64,000 bases of DNA from Nocardioides glacieisoli (GCF_004137245.1 NZ_SDWS01000001.1:372001-436000), one strand, 5' to 3'. Counted from the first letter of the stretch, positions 33,687 to 43,218 are shown. Program-made: numbers and translations. The notes: a model not told the origin generated them from the letters alone.

Positions 33687-35594
33687 TCACACCTTCACGG
33701 TTGCGAGCCTGGACATGGCGAACGACCCGATGCACAGCAGCACTGCCGCAGCGCCCAGGAGGATGAACCCAGGAACAGTTGTGTAGAGGACTCGGATGTA
33801 GTCGGGGTTGACGAGCGTCATGTAGATTCCGATCCCCGGTGGCAGACCGACCAGGATGTACCCGGACAGCCGACCCTCGGCGCTGAGTGCCTTGACCTGC
33901 CGGCGAAGATACTCCCGCTCACGGAGCGTGTCGGAGACCGTGTGGAGGATCTCGGCCAGGTTGCCACCGACCTCGCGCTGGATCCGGATGGCCATGACGA
34001 TCCAGTCGAAGTCTTCGCTGTCCATCCGGCGGCCGACGCCCTCGAGGGCGTCGGTGATGTCCACACCGAGTCGTTGTTCGATGAGTGCTCGTTTGAGCTC
34101 ACCGGACATCGGCTCGCTCCCTTCGCGGACCACGCTGTCGACGGCCTGGGGGAGCGAGAGTCCCGCCTGGAGGCCTCCAGCCATCAGGCCGAGCGTCTCG
34201 GCCAGCTGTCCGTTGAACTTGCTGAGTCGGCGCGAGTGCCGGAACTTGAGGTAGACCCATGGGCCGATGACGCCGAGGATGAGTCCGAAGACAGCGAACA
34301 CCGGGCCGTTCATGACGAATCCCAGGAGTGCAGCGCCGATGGCGATGCCAGCGTGCAACAGCAGCCACTCAGCCGCGGTGAGCGCGGACCCGGCCCCGGC
34401 CAGGCGCTGAGAGACTCTCGTCTCGAGGTCCGCTGAAACCACTTTGTCGGTGAGCGCGACCGCCGAGCCCTTGAGGTCGGTACTGCCACTGCCCTTTCCT
34501 CGTCCTCGATCGTTGCCGGACGGCCCATCACCGAAGTACGCCCCGAGTCGGCGGTCGGCGGACGACTTGTTGGGCCCGCCGATGACGACGGCGAGAAGCC
34601 CCGCGAGGCCGAGGGCCAGCGCCAGGGCACCGGCGAGCATGCCCGGGGTGCCGACCAGCGACTTGCCCGACTCAACGATGTCCGGACGCGACTCCCCGGC
34701 ACCGATCGACACGAAGGCCGAGTCGGTGAACGATGTGCCTCCAGCGTCCACGGTCACGCCGAGGTTGACCTCGGTGGCCGCGTCCTCGGGGCGGTCGAAG
34801 GTGACGAGGAGCTGCTGCGCGAGCGCGTCGGCCCGGGCGGAGAAGACCGCGTCGAGCGCGTCCTGCTCAGCCGGGATCACCTGGCCACCCGTGGTGTCCG
34901 CGAGGTCGGCCATCGTCTCGGCGTTCTTGGGGTTCGCGAGCGACACGACGTCCACGACCACGCCCTCGTCCGTGGCATCGGTGGTGACGACGTCGAGGGT
35001 GGTCGCGCTGTTGGTGTCCCCGCCGTCGGAGAGGACGAGGAGGGAGCGGGACCCCTCGGCGCCGACGAGGTCGAGGCCCTCGCCGATGCCGTCGTAGACC
35101 GCTGTCCCCTTGCGGAGCTCGATGCCGTCGAGGGCGGACCGGACCGACTCGTGGTCAGTGGTGGGCTCGACGACCTCGCCGATGTCGCCTGCGAAGGCCA
35201 CCAGGCCGATGCGGACGTCCTCGGGTGCGGTCTCGAGGAAGGTGTCGACGGCCTCCTTGGCCGCGGTGAACTTGCCGCCCTGCAGCATGCTGTTGCTCGC
35301 GTCGAGCACCAGCACGGTGGTGCGCTCGACATCACCGGCGGAGATCACCTTTGCGGTGGAGTCGACCGCCCGTCCGTCGACCTCGACCTGGATCGTGCCC
35401 GGATCGACTGTCGTCCCGCCGGGGATGCCGTCGACCGCGAGGACGAGGGAGACGACTCCGTCCACTGATTCGAGGTGGTCGATGTTGACCTCGTCCTCGG
35501 CGTGGCTGGGGGTCGCGACGCCCATACCCAGCAGCCCGCCGGCGACGAGCGCCGCGGCCACCCGGGCGGCTCGTGGTGTCCGTCGGGAGCTCAT
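33687..35594 (-). CDS. tadB: VWA domain-TadB fusion protein
   Basis: 635 residues from ATG 35594. A signal peptide ends near THSHAEDE-like PSHAEDE. A von Willebrand A domain follows (about 90-260) with a complete MIDAS: DASNS (DxSxS), KGTAVYDG and LSDGGD. A membrane helix (about 313-335) leads to a TadB-type type II secretion F domain: HSRRLSKFNGQLAETLGLMAGGLQAGLSLPQAV near 452-486 and two C-terminal helices. TadB proteins usually lack an extracellular VWA domain. The MIDAS part would face outside and could bind pilin, surface ligand or metal. Starts inside the tadA stop (ATGA). Confidence 0.92.
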   Translation of the reverse strand: MSSRRTPRAARVAAALVAGGLLGMGVATPSHAEDEVNIDHLESVDGVVSLVLAVDGIPGGTTVDPGTIQVEVDGRAVDSTAKVISAGDVERTTVLVLDASNSMLQGGKFTAAKEAVDTFLETAPEDVRIGLVAFAGDIGEVVEPTTDHESVRSALDGIELRKGTAVYDGIGEGLDLVGAEGSRSLLVLSDGGDTNSATTLDVVTTDATDEGVVVDVVSLANPKNAETMADLADTTGGQVIPAEQDALDAVFSARADALAQQLLVTFDRPEDAATEVNLGVTVDAGGTSFTDSAFVSIGAGESRPDIVESGKSLVGTPGMLAGALALALGLAGLLAVVIGGPNKSSADRRLGAYFGDGPSGNDRGRGKGSGSTDLKGSAVALTDKVVSADLETRVSQRLAGAGSALTAAEWLLLHAGIAIGAALLGFVMNGPVFAVFGLILGVIGPWVYLKFRHSRRLSKFNGQLAETLGLMAGGLQAGLSLPQAVDSVVREGSEPMSGELKRALIEQRLGVDITDALEGVGRRMDSEDFDWIVMAIRIQREVGGNLAEILHTVSDTLREREYLRRQVKALSAEGRLSGYILVGLPPGIGIYMTLVNPDYIRVLYTTVPGFILLGAAAVLLCIGSFAMSRLATVKV

Positions 35595-37015
35595 CGGAGA
35601 GTTCCTCCGGTGGCGAAGATGGCGGGGTCGACGTGGACGCCGTGGTCCGCGAGGTGCTCGAGGAAGCGGGGACGCAGGCCCATCGACTTGAGACCGCCCT
35701 TGAACTTGCCGTCCTCACCGACCCCTGCGGCGTAGTCGAACATGAAGACGTCCTGGGTGGTGATGATGTCACCCTCCATCCCGACGATCTCGGTGATGGC
35801 AGTGATGCGTCGGGTGCCGTCCTTGAGTCGCGTCTGCTGGATGATCAGGTCGACCGCGCTGGCGACCTGCTCGCGGATGGCGCGCACCGGCAGGTCCATG
35901 CCTGCCATGAGCACCATCGTCTCGAGGCGGGCCAAGGCGTCGCGCGGGGTGTTCGCATGGAGGGTCGAGATCGACCCGTCGTGGCCGGTGTTCATGGCCT
36001 GGAGCATGTCGAGCGCCGCCGCGTCGCGGATCTCGCCGACGACCACGCGGTCGGGCCGCATGCGCAGGGAGTTCTTGACCAGGTCGCGGATGGTGACGGC
36101 GCCCTTGCCCTCGATGTTCGGGGGGCGGGACTCGAGTCGGAGCACGTGGTCCTGGCCGAGCCTCAACTCGGCGGCGTCCTCGATGGTGACGATGCGCTCA
36201 TCGTCGGGGATGAAGGCCGAGAGCACGTTGAGCGTGGTGGTCTTGCCGGAACCCGTACCGCCGGAGACCAGGATGTTGAGGCGCCCTCGGACACACCCTT
36301 CCAGCAGCCCGGCCGAGGCTTGGGTCAGGGTCCCGAAGTTGATCAGGTCGTCGACCGTGTAAGGGTCCTCGGAGAACTTTCGGATGGTCAGCTTGGAGCC
36401 GTCGAGCGCCAGCGGCGGGATGATCGCGTTGACACGGCTGCCGTCGGGCAGGCGGGCGTCCACCATCGGGCTCGTCTCGTCGACTCGTCGGCCGATCTTG
36501 CTGACGATCTTGTCGATCGTGCGGCGTAGGTGCGCCTCGTCGGTGAACGAGGTGCCTGTCTTCACCAGCTTGCCGCTCTTCTCGACGTAGATGGAGTCGA
36601 AGGCGTTGACCATGACCTCGGAGAGGTTCGGGTCGCGCAGCAGGGGCTCGATCGGGCCGTAACCGAGGATGTCGTCCGCGATCTCCTGGGAGATGCGCGT
36701 GCGGTCGGCCGACGACATCGGGGTGTCGGTGTCGGCGATGGCCGTCTGGAGCGCGAGCCGGACCTGCTGCTCGAGCTCGGACTGCGTCATGTGGGCGTCG
36801 TACAGCTTCGGGCCGAGGGCCTCGACCAGTCGCTGGTGGACCGTGCGCTTGAGGTCCTGGAAGGGGTCGGCCTTGGTGCTGGAGCGCTTCTTGTCCTCGA
36901 CGTTCGCGACGCTGCGCTGCACCGCAGGGGTCGTCGACCCGGTCGGCGCGGGGGCACCCTGATCAGGTTCGGTCGTACGGCCACGTGCCGCTGCGAGTCG
37001 ATCGGTGAGGCTCAC
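35591..37015 (-). CDS. tadA: Tad pilus assembly ATPase TadA/CpaF
   Basis: 474 residues from GTG 37015. Secretion ATPase powering pilus assembly. The N-terminal helical domain is followed by the RecA-like core with Walker A SGGTGSGKTTT (near 253-263), the Asp box TIEDAAEL, Walker B RPDRVVVGEIR, and the His box TGHDGSISTLHANTP. All key residues are intact. It starts one base after the cpaE stop and overlaps tadB (ATGA). Confidence 0.95.
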   Translation of the reverse strand: MSLTDRLAAARGRTTEPDQGAPAPTGSTTPAVQRSVANVEDKKRSSTKADPFQDLKRTVHQRLVEALGPKLYDAHMTQSELEQQVRLALQTAIADTDTPMSSADRTRISQEIADDILGYGPIEPLLRDPNLSEVMVNAFDSIYVEKSGKLVKTGTSFTDEAHLRRTIDKIVSKIGRRVDETSPMVDARLPDGSRVNAIIPPLALDGSKLTIRKFSEDPYTVDDLINFGTLTQASAGLLEGCVRGRLNILVSGGTGSGKTTTLNVLSAFIPDDERIVTIEDAAELRLGQDHVLRLESRPPNIEGKGAVTIRDLVKNSLRMRPDRVVVGEIRDAAALDMLQAMNTGHDGSISTLHANTPRDALARLETMVLMAGMDLPVRAIREQVASAVDLIIQQTRLKDGTRRITAITEIVGMEGDIITTQDVFMFDYAAGVGEDGKFKGGLKSMGLRPRFLEHLADHGVHVDPAIFATGGTLR

Positions 37016-37016
37016 G

Positions 37017-38282
37017 TCATGCCCTCCTCAGGCGGAGCCGGGAGCCGCTGGACTTCCGGCTGGATGGGGTGCTCTCGGTGGAGTTCGCCGGCCCGCCGAT
37101 GCTGCCGGCCACGCTCTTGGCGAACGAGACGAGGGCCTTGGAGTTGGGGTGGTTGGGGTAGGCGGTCACCAGGGCTTCGCCCCGGTTGACCGCAGCGAGG
37201 ACCTCTCGGCTGGAGACGAGGGACGAGTCGGCCTTGAGGCCGAGCGTCTTCTCGTACTCGTCGACCGTGAGGCCCACCTTGCCGTCGGCGCGATTGAGCA
37301 CGAAGCGCCACGTCGACTTGGGGAAGTTGAGGACTTCCAGCGTGCTCGTGGCGAGTTTGAGCGCCTTGAGCGATGGAATGTCGAGGGTGCCGACCAGAAC
37401 GATGCAGTCGGAGCGGTCCAACGCGCACAGCGCAAGGTCGTCGAACATTCCCGATGTGTCGACGACCACGAAGTCGACCATCCGGCGCAGCGCGTCGATG
37501 AGCCTGGCGACATCGTCCTGGGAGGCCTGGTCGGGGGAGTCGATCCGCACCGGCGCCGCGACGACCGAGAGGTTGTCGGAGTGGCGGGTGAGGATCGAGG
37601 AGATCCCCTCGGCGTCTATGACGCCGTTGAAGCCGACCAGGTCGTTGATCGTGCGTTGTGGGCTCAACTGCAGCATGATCGCCACGTCGCCGCTGTTGAC
37701 GTCGAGGTCGACGAGGCACACGGTGTGACCCGACGTTGCCAGGCTGACGCCGAGGTTGGTCGCCACCAGGCTCTTGCCGACTCCTCCCTTCGTCGAGAAG
37801 ACCGTCAGGACCTTGCCGCGAGGGGCCTCTGCCTCCGCCTGTGCAACCGCGGCTGCCTGTGCGATTTCCGCTGCGGCTTGTGCTCGTGCGAACTCCGCGG
37901 CGGCCTGCGCCTCGTCCATGATGGTCTGTCCGATGGCGTTGGCGACGCTGCGGGCGCGCTGCACCGCCGTGGTGATGCTGGCCAGGTCGCGGGCTGCGAC
38001 GACCTCGCGCATGCCGCTGCGCAGCGCCAAGGACAACGCCGCGCTGTCGACGTCGTGGCGGAGCAGGATCACGCCCAGGTCGGGACGGTGCACACGGGCC
38101 CACTGGGCAAGCTCGGCCGCCGCCTCGCTCGGGACGGACGGCCCGATCACCACGGCGAATTCATTGGGGGTCGAGCGAATGTGCTCGTCGAGCCCCTCGA
38201 GGTCGCCGAAGGCTGTCGATCCGTGCAGCATCGCTTGCAGGATGCCGCGTTGGGCGGCGTCAGGCTCGAGGACGGCGGTCAC
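37017..38282 (-). CDS. cpaE: Tad pilus localisation ATPase CpaE/TadZ
   Basis: 421 residues. A receiver-like N-terminal domain (about 1-110), with VIGPSV where a receiver would have its phospho-acceptor, is followed by an Ala/Gln helical linker (about 120-155) and a MinD/ParA-type ATPase with the deviant Walker A FSTKGGVGKSLVATN and Walker A' VDLDVNSGDVA. Such proteins place the Tad machine at the pole or septum. Its start overlaps the cpaB stop. Confidence 0.93.
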   Translation of the reverse strand: MTAVLEPDAAQRGILQAMLHGSTAFGDLEGLDEHIRSTPNEFAVVIGPSVPSEAAAELAQWARVHRPDLGVILLRHDVDSAALSLALRSGMREVVAARDLASITTAVQRARSVANAIGQTIMDEAQAAAEFARAQAAAEIAQAAAVAQAEAEAPRGKVLTVFSTKGGVGKSLVATNLGVSLATSGHTVCLVDLDVNSGDVAIMLQLSPQRTINDLVGFNGVIDAEGISSILTRHSDNLSVVAAPVRIDSPDQASQDDVARLIDALRRMVDFVVVDTSGMFDDLALCALDRSDCIVLVGTLDIPSLKALKLATSTLEVLNFPKSTWRFVLNRADGKVGLTVDEYEKTLGLKADSSLVSSREVLAAVNRGEALVTAYPNHPNSKALVSFAKSVAGSIGGPANSTESTPSSRKSSGSRLRLRRA

Positions 38283-39061
38283 GGCTGGACGCCTCGGAAC
38301 AACTCCGGGAAGACGTCGCCAGGCCTGACGCCCGGTCCATCGGTCACCTTCGATTCGTCGGTGAGCAACGCAAAGGTGATGTCAGAGTTGCGGTCCGCCT
38401 GGATGAGCAGCTCGGCCTCGTCCTGGGTGACAGCTAGCGTCAGGATGGTGCGTGCTACCTCCTCGGCCACCTGCTCGCCTTCCTCCGTGCGCGTCGTCCG
38501 CGAGGTGATGCTCGTCGTCCCCACGCCGAGAACCGGCACCCGCGTCAGCACGATGCGCGTGTAGTCGCCGAGCTTTCGGTCCTTGCCGTCCGGGAGGAGC
38601 TGAGCAAGGTCCTGAGGGGTGGCGAAGATCGCGACCTCGTTTCCGGGGTTGACGAAGCCGGCCACCCGCTCGAAGTCGGTGAGCTCGACCGAAACGGCCA
38701 TCTTGTCGTCCGGGATCACCAGGCTCTGGGTGTCGCCCAGGGTGCCGAACTTCTTGGCAAGGAGCTGCTCGCCCGGGTAGATGGTGCCGATCGCGACGTC
38801 GTCGGCGATCGAGGTGGTCGACGACAGGCTGCCGTCGACGAGGTCGGCCCTGCGGACCTCGGCCTTCTCGATCTTGCCGGCGTCCTGCGCCTCGACGACG
38901 GACTCGCCGAGGTCGATGGTCTCGGTCGCGACCAGCACCTCGACCAGCTCCTGGTCCTTGGTCGCACGGGCGTCGATGCCCTGGACGTAGAGCACGATCA
39001 TGGCCGTCCCGGCCAGGGCGATGAGGGCGGCGACGAGGAGGAGAACAGATCGGCGAGCCAT
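38279..39061 (-). CDS. cpaB: Tad pilus assembly protein CpaB/RcpC
   Basis: 260 residues from ATG 39061, with AAGGA seven bases upstream. N-terminal membrane anchor (SVLLLVAALIALAGTAMIVLYVQG), then a SAF domain (about 35-100, with LVEVLVATETIDLGESVVEAQ and GEQLLAKKF) and an RcpC-like beta domain. In Gram-negatives CpaB works with a secretin; no secretin is present, as expected for an actinobacterium. First gene of the tad operon. Confidence 0.9.
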   Translation of the reverse strand: MARRSVLLLVAALIALAGTAMIVLYVQGIDARATKDQELVEVLVATETIDLGESVVEAQDAGKIEKAEVRRADLVDGSLSSTTSIADDVAIGTIYPGEQLLAKKFGTLGDTQSLVIPDDKMAVSVELTDFERVAGFVNPGNEVAIFATPQDLAQLLPDGKDRKLGDYTRIVLTRVPVLGVGTTSITSRTTRTEEGEQVAEEVARTILTLAVTQDEAELLIQADRNSDITFALLTDESKVTDGPGVRPGDVFPELFRGVQP

Positions 39062-39228
39062 GGTGCAGTCCTTCGCGGTCATGTGGTCCCACTGAGGGAT
39101 GGGGTCGCGTAGGCGGTTCCAGGGACTTGCGTGAAATCGAGCCCCGGTGCCCTCCCAGCGAATCGAATCTAGGGACTCGCGAAACGGGGTGTGGGCTAAA
39201 CCGCGCAAACCACCCGAAAGCGGTGCGG

Positions 39229-39269
39229 GACTAGCCCGATGTGACTAGACGGACCTAGTCACCGACTAG
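39229..39269. promoter_or_regulatory. Cluster of four CTAG boxes upstream of the tad operon
   Basis: Within 41 bases there are GACTAG (39229-39234), TGACTAG (39242-39248), CTAGTCA (39255-39261) and GACTAG (39264-39269). TGACTAG and CTAGTCA form a perfect inverted repeat with a six-base spacer. CTAGCC-CGATG-TGACTAG (39231-39248) has the same five-base spacing as the pilin site. CTAG is normally rare in GC-rich genomes, so the cluster stands out. It lies about 170-210 bases before cpaB. Confidence 0.6.
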
Positions 39270-39307
39270 CCCGCGGGCTCGGCGCAACAGACCATGCGCC
39301 GGGTGTC

Positions 39308-41104
39308 TCAGCCGAGGTAGAGCGACTCGATCTCGCTGCGCGCCTCGCGCACGACCACGGATCGCTTCAGCTTGAGGCTCGGGGTGAGCTGGCCACCCTC
39401 CTCGGTCCACTCGCCGGGAAGGATCGTGAACTTCCGGATCGCCTCCGCCTTGGAGACGGCCTTATTCGCCTCGTCGACGCCCTCCTGCACCGCGGCGACG
39501 AGGTCTGGATCGTCGACAGCGTCGGCGACGTCGGAGGGCTTGCCGTGCTCCTGGGCCCATGCGGGATAGGCCTCCCGGTCGATGGTGACCAGCGCGCCGA
39601 TGAAGGGCTGGCCGTCGCCGACGACCAGGCACTGATCGACCAGGGCGTGCGCCCGCAGCCGGTCCTCGAGCACGGCCGGAGCGACGTTTTTCCCGCCGGC
39701 GGTCACGAGGATTTCCTTCTTGCGACCGGTGATGCGCACGAAGCCCTCGTCGTCGACCTCGCCGACGTCGCCGGTGTGGAACCAGCCGTCCCGGTCGATC
39801 GCCTCGCTGGTCGCCGCCTCGTTGCTCCAGTAGCCGGCGAAGACCTGGCCGCCGCGGAAGAGAAGCTCTCCGTCGTCGGCCACGCGGACGGCAGTGCCCG
39901 GCAGGGGGCGGCCGACTGTGCCGATCCGCGTCGCGTCAGGGAGGTTGACGGACAGGGCCGCCGTGGTCTCGGTCAGGCCGTAGCCCTCGAGCACCGTGAG
40001 GCCGATGCCGCGGTAGAAGTGGCCGAGCCGTTCGCCGAGCGGGGCGCCGCCGGAGATGGCGTACGCACAGCTGCCGCCGAGCGCTTGGCGCAGCTTGCCG
40101 TAGACGAGCCGGTCGAAGAGCGCGTGCTGGGCGCGCAGCCGCACCGGCACCCTCTTGGCATCCTGCGCACGGGACCAGGCGATGGCGACATCGGCGGCGC
40201 GGTCGAAGACCTTGCCGCGGCCGTCGGCGGTGGCGCGTTGCGAGGCGGTGTTGAAGACCTTCTCAAAGACGCGGGGCACGGCGAGAATGAAGGTGGGCCG
40301 GAACTCGCCGAGGTCGGCCACGAGGTTCTTGATGTCGGCGCTGTGGCCCATCCGCGCGCGACTCTTGACACTGCCGACCTGGATGATCCGGGCGAAGACG
40401 TGCGCGAGCGGCAGGAAGAGCAGGGTCGAGGCGTCCTCAGTGTCGAACAGCTCGCCGAGCTCGTCGACAGCGACGCCGAGCTCGAACATGAAGTTGCCGT
40501 GCGTCAGCATGCAGCCCTTGGGCCTGCCGGTCGTCCCGCTGGTGTAGATCAGCGTGGCGAGGTCGAGCGGGGTCGCGGTCGTACGCCGCTCCTCGAGGAG
40601 GTCGTCGGAGATGTCCGAGCCGAGGCGTCCGAGCACGTCGACGGCGTTGTCCTCGATCGACCACACGTGCTGGAGCTCGGCGAGGTCGCCCGAGCGGCGC
40701 GCCTCTCGCACTCGGGCCAGGTGGTCGGCCCCCTCCGCGACGACCGCCTTCGCGCCCGAGTCCTGCAGGATCCAGCCGATCTGCTCCGCCGACGAGGTCT
40801 CGTAGATCGGCACCGAGACGGCGCCGGCGAACCAGATCGCGTAGTCGAACAGCGTCCACTCGTAGCGGGTCTTGGACAGCAGGGCGACGCGGTCTCCCGC
40901 CTCGACCCCGGCAGCGACCAGGCCCTTGGCCACCGATCGCACCTCGTCGTGGAACCGGGCGGCGGTCACGTCGATCCAGCCGTCGCCGGTGCGACGGCTG
41001 AAGACGGCTGCTTCGGCCGCGTCGCGCGCATTGGCGACGACGTCGTCGGTGAGGTTGCCCGTGGTGGGGATCGTGGTCGAGAGCGGTGCGGCGTACTCGC
41101 GCAC
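39308..41104 (-). CDS. Long-chain fatty-acid-CoA ligase (FadD15-like)
   Basis: 598 residues from GTG 41104. Adenylate-forming family: P-loop-like LIYTSGTTGRPKGCMLTH near residues 186-203, LEGYGLTETT, GWFHTGDVGEVDDEGFVRITGRKKE, and the C-terminal lysine region SLKLKRSV. It activates fatty acids to acyl-CoA through an acyl-AMP. Similar to mycobacterial FadD15 (Rv2187), which also lies beside the SRPBCC/ArsA genes. The ATG-proximal region is divergent from the SRPBCC gene. Confidence 0.92.
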   Translation of the reverse strand: MREYAAPLSTTIPTTGNLTDDVVANARDAAEAAVFSRRTGDGWIDVTAARFHDEVRSVAKGLVAAGVEAGDRVALLSKTRYEWTLFDYAIWFAGAVSVPIYETSSAEQIGWILQDSGAKAVVAEGADHLARVREARRSGDLAELQHVWSIEDNAVDVLGRLGSDISDDLLEERRTTATPLDLATLIYTSGTTGRPKGCMLTHGNFMFELGVAVDELGELFDTEDASTLLFLPLAHVFARIIQVGSVKSRARMGHSADIKNLVADLGEFRPTFILAVPRVFEKVFNTASQRATADGRGKVFDRAADVAIAWSRAQDAKRVPVRLRAQHALFDRLVYGKLRQALGGSCAYAISGGAPLGERLGHFYRGIGLTVLEGYGLTETTAALSVNLPDATRIGTVGRPLPGTAVRVADDGELLFRGGQVFAGYWSNEAATSEAIDRDGWFHTGDVGEVDDEGFVRITGRKKEILVTAGGKNVAPAVLEDRLRAHALVDQCLVVGDGQPFIGALVTIDREAYPAWAQEHGKPSDVADAVDDPDLVAAVQEGVDEANKAVSKAEAIRKFTILPGEWTEEGGQLTPSLKLKRSVVVREARSEIESLYLG

Positions 41105-41198
41105 GGGGGACCTCCTGCTGATGAAGACGACTGCGTGCGCAGGCTATCGCTGGCCGGGGCGAGGCAGGGTCCCGGTCCCGCTCGGCTAGGCTCCGGCC

Positions 41199-41636
41199 AT
41201 GGCCGAACAGACCTCCTCGTCGATCACGATCGACGCCCCGCCGGCCGACGTCATGGCCGTCATCGCCGACTTCGAGTCCTATTCCGCGTGGGCGAAGGGC
41301 GTGAAGGAGGCGCAGGTCACCGCGCCGGGGACCGCCGGCCGCGCCGAGCAGGTGTACTTCGCGCTCGACGTCTCACCGATCAAGGACGAGTACACGCTGG
41401 CCTATGACTGGGACGGCGACCGCGAGGTCACCTGGACCCTGGTCGAGGGCAACATGCTGAGGATGCTGGACGGCGCGTACACCCTCGTTGATGGCGGCGA
41501 CGGCACGACCGAGGTGACCTACCGCCTCGCCCTCGACGTGAGCATCCCGCTGATCGGCATGCTCAAGCGCAAGGGCGAGAAGATCCTCATCGACACTGCG
41601 CTGAAGGGCCTCAAGAAGCGCGTCGAGTCACTCTGA
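41199..41636 (+). CDS. SRPBCC (START/polyketide cyclase-like) protein
   Basis: 145 residues, the full length of the SRPBCC ligand-binding fold. SSITIDAPPADVMAVIADFESYSAW is the usual N-terminal helix-grip start, and the long C-terminal helix ends LIDTALKGLKKRVESL. It probably binds a hydrophobic ligand or lipid. The Rv2185c-like counterpart lies next to fadD15 in mycobacteria (from memory). The ArsA-like ATPase gene follows 14 bases downstream and is likely cotranscribed. Confidence 0.85.
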   Translation: MAEQTSSSITIDAPPADVMAVIADFESYSAWAKGVKEAQVTAPGTAGRAEQVYFALDVSPIKDEYTLAYDWDGDREVTWTLVEGNMLRMLDGAYTLVDGGDGTTEVTYRLALDVSIPLIGMLKRKGEKILIDTALKGLKKRVESL

Positions 41637-41650
41637 CACCCGGGTCCGGG

Positions 41651-42835
41651 ATGCGGATCCTCCTGTTCACCGGCAAGGGCGGCGTCGGCAAGTCGACGCT
41701 CGCCGCCGCCACGGCCTGCGCCGCCGCCGCCGCGGGGCATCGCACACTGGTGCTCTCCACCGACGCAGCCCATTCGCTCGCCGACGCCCTGGCGGTCACC
41801 GCCACCGGCGAGCCGACGGAGGTCGCGTCGAACCTCTGGGTGCAGCACGTCGACGCCCAGGAGCGCTTCGAACGGTCCTGGGGCGAGATCCAGGGCTACC
41901 TGCTGAGCGTCCTCGACGTCGCCGGCATCGACCCGGTGGCCGCCGAGGAGCTCACTGTGATCCCCGGTGCGGAGGAGGTGCTGGCGCTCCTCGAGGTGCG
42001 GGCACAGGCGCGGTCGGGGGAGTGGGACGTGCTCGTCGTGGACTGCGCGCCGACGGCGGAGACCCTGCGGCTGCTTGCGCTGCCCGAGGCCTTGGGGTGG
42101 TACATGACCCGCGTGCTGCCCGTCGAACGGCGGGTGGTGAAGGCCCTCAAGCCCGTCCTCTCCCGCGCCGCGGGCGTGCCGATGCCGGAGGACTCCGTCT
42201 TCGACGCGATCGAGCGGTTGCACGCCGACCTCGACGACGTACGCACCGTGCTCACCGGGCCGGACACTTCGGTGCGGCTGGTGCTGACGCCCGAGGCGGT
42301 CGTGCTCGCGGAGGCCCGTCGGGCCTACACGTTCCTGACGCTCTTCGGCTACTCGGTCGACAGCGCGGTCGTGAACCGCGTCTTCCCCGAGGGCGGCGCC
42401 GACGAGTGGCGGGCCACCTGGGTCGAGGCGCAGCGGCAGGTGCTCGGCGACGCCGCGGACTCGTTCGCCGGGCTCGACCTGCGCACGTCGCTCTACCGGC
42501 CGTCCGAGCCGGTGGGGCGTGAGGAGCTCCTCGACCTGGCGCGCACGGTGTACGCCGACACGGACCCGCTCGCCCACGGAGCCGAACGGGTGCCGTTGGA
42601 GGTGCGGCCGACGGAGGGTGGACTGGTGCTGGCGATGCCGCTGCCGCTGGCGGACCGCGACGACGTACGACTCGCGCGCAAGGGCGACGAGCTCGTCGTC
42701 GGCGTGGGGTCGTATCGTCGCCTCCTGACGCTTCCCTCCGGTGTGGCACGCCGCCGCGTCGTGGGGGCGCGGGTGCACCAGGGGGAGCTGCAGGTCAGGT
42801 TCGCCGACACATCGATGGACGAGGAGTCCCCGTGA
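41651..42835 (+). CDS. ArsA/GET3-like ATPase
   Basis: 394 residues. The P-loop FTGKGGVGKSTLAAAT (residues 6-21) is the deviant Walker A of the ArsA/GET3 family, followed by STDAAHSLADAL (switch I) and VLVVDCAPTAETLRLL (switch II). The C-terminal 100 residues fold as a small HSP20-like beta domain (LVLAMPLPLADRDDVRL, then KGDELVVGVGSYRR). No arsenic genes are nearby, so arsenite efflux is unlikely. Mycobacterial Rv2184c is similar (from memory). Its real client is unknown. Confidence 0.88.
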   Translation: MRILLFTGKGGVGKSTLAAATACAAAAAGHRTLVLSTDAAHSLADALAVTATGEPTEVASNLWVQHVDAQERFERSWGEIQGYLLSVLDVAGIDPVAAEELTVIPGAEEVLALLEVRAQARSGEWDVLVVDCAPTAETLRLLALPEALGWYMTRVLPVERRVVKALKPVLSRAAGVPMPEDSVFDAIERLHADLDDVRTVLTGPDTSVRLVLTPEAVVLAEARRAYTFLTLFGYSVDSAVVNRVFPEGGADEWRATWVEAQRQVLGDAADSFAGLDLRTSLYRPSEPVGREELLDLARTVYADTDPLAHGAERVPLEVRPTEGGLVLAMPLPLADRDDVRLARKGDELVVGVGSYRRLLTLPSGVARRRVVGARVHQGELQVRFADTSMDEESP

Positions 42836-43218
42836 GCGAGGCCCACGAGGTCGGACCTCTTGCCGAGGAGGCCGCGAAGCTGCTCGGCGCGCTCTCGGGC
42901 TGGGCCCGCGAGCACGCCGCCGAGGCGGGCGACGGCCTGTCGGGTCTGGCGGACCGGGCCGCATCGGCCGTGCACGGCGTCGACGAGCACCTCGCGACCG
43001 GCGCCGCCGAGTGCACCGTCTGCCCGCTGTGCCGCACCGTCCACGCGGTCCGGCAGCTCAGCCCCGAGGTGACCACCCAACTCGCATCCGCCATCTCATC
43101 GCTTGCCCAGGCAGCGGCCGCGCTGATGAGCACGCAGGCACCGCACCCGAGCGACCTCGACGGCGTCGAGCACATCCCCGTCGAGGACGACTGGCCGGAG
43201 CCGGGCGACCCGTACTGA
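42832..43218 (+). CDS. Small protein cotranslated with the ArsA-like ATPase
   Basis: 128 residues from GTG 42832, overlapping the ATPase stop (GTGA). Largely helical. A central CTVCPLCR motif (about 61-68) could bind metal, and an acidic proline-rich end follows (VEDDWPEPGDPY). Rv2183c-like by position (from memory). Not recognised otherwise; tight coupling suggests it works with the ATPase. Confidence 0.8.
   Translation: MSEAHEVGPLAEEAAKLLGALSGWAREHAAEAGDGLSGLADRAASAVHGVDEHLATGAAECTVCPLCRTVHAVRQLSPEVTTQLASAISSLAQAAAALMSTQAPHPSDLDGVEHIPVEDDWPEPGDPY

Noticed and set aside
41651..42835. ArsA-like ATPase as an arsenic efflux pump component
   Set aside because: No arsB, arsC or arsR nearby; the neighbourhood matches a conserved lipid and envelope block instead.
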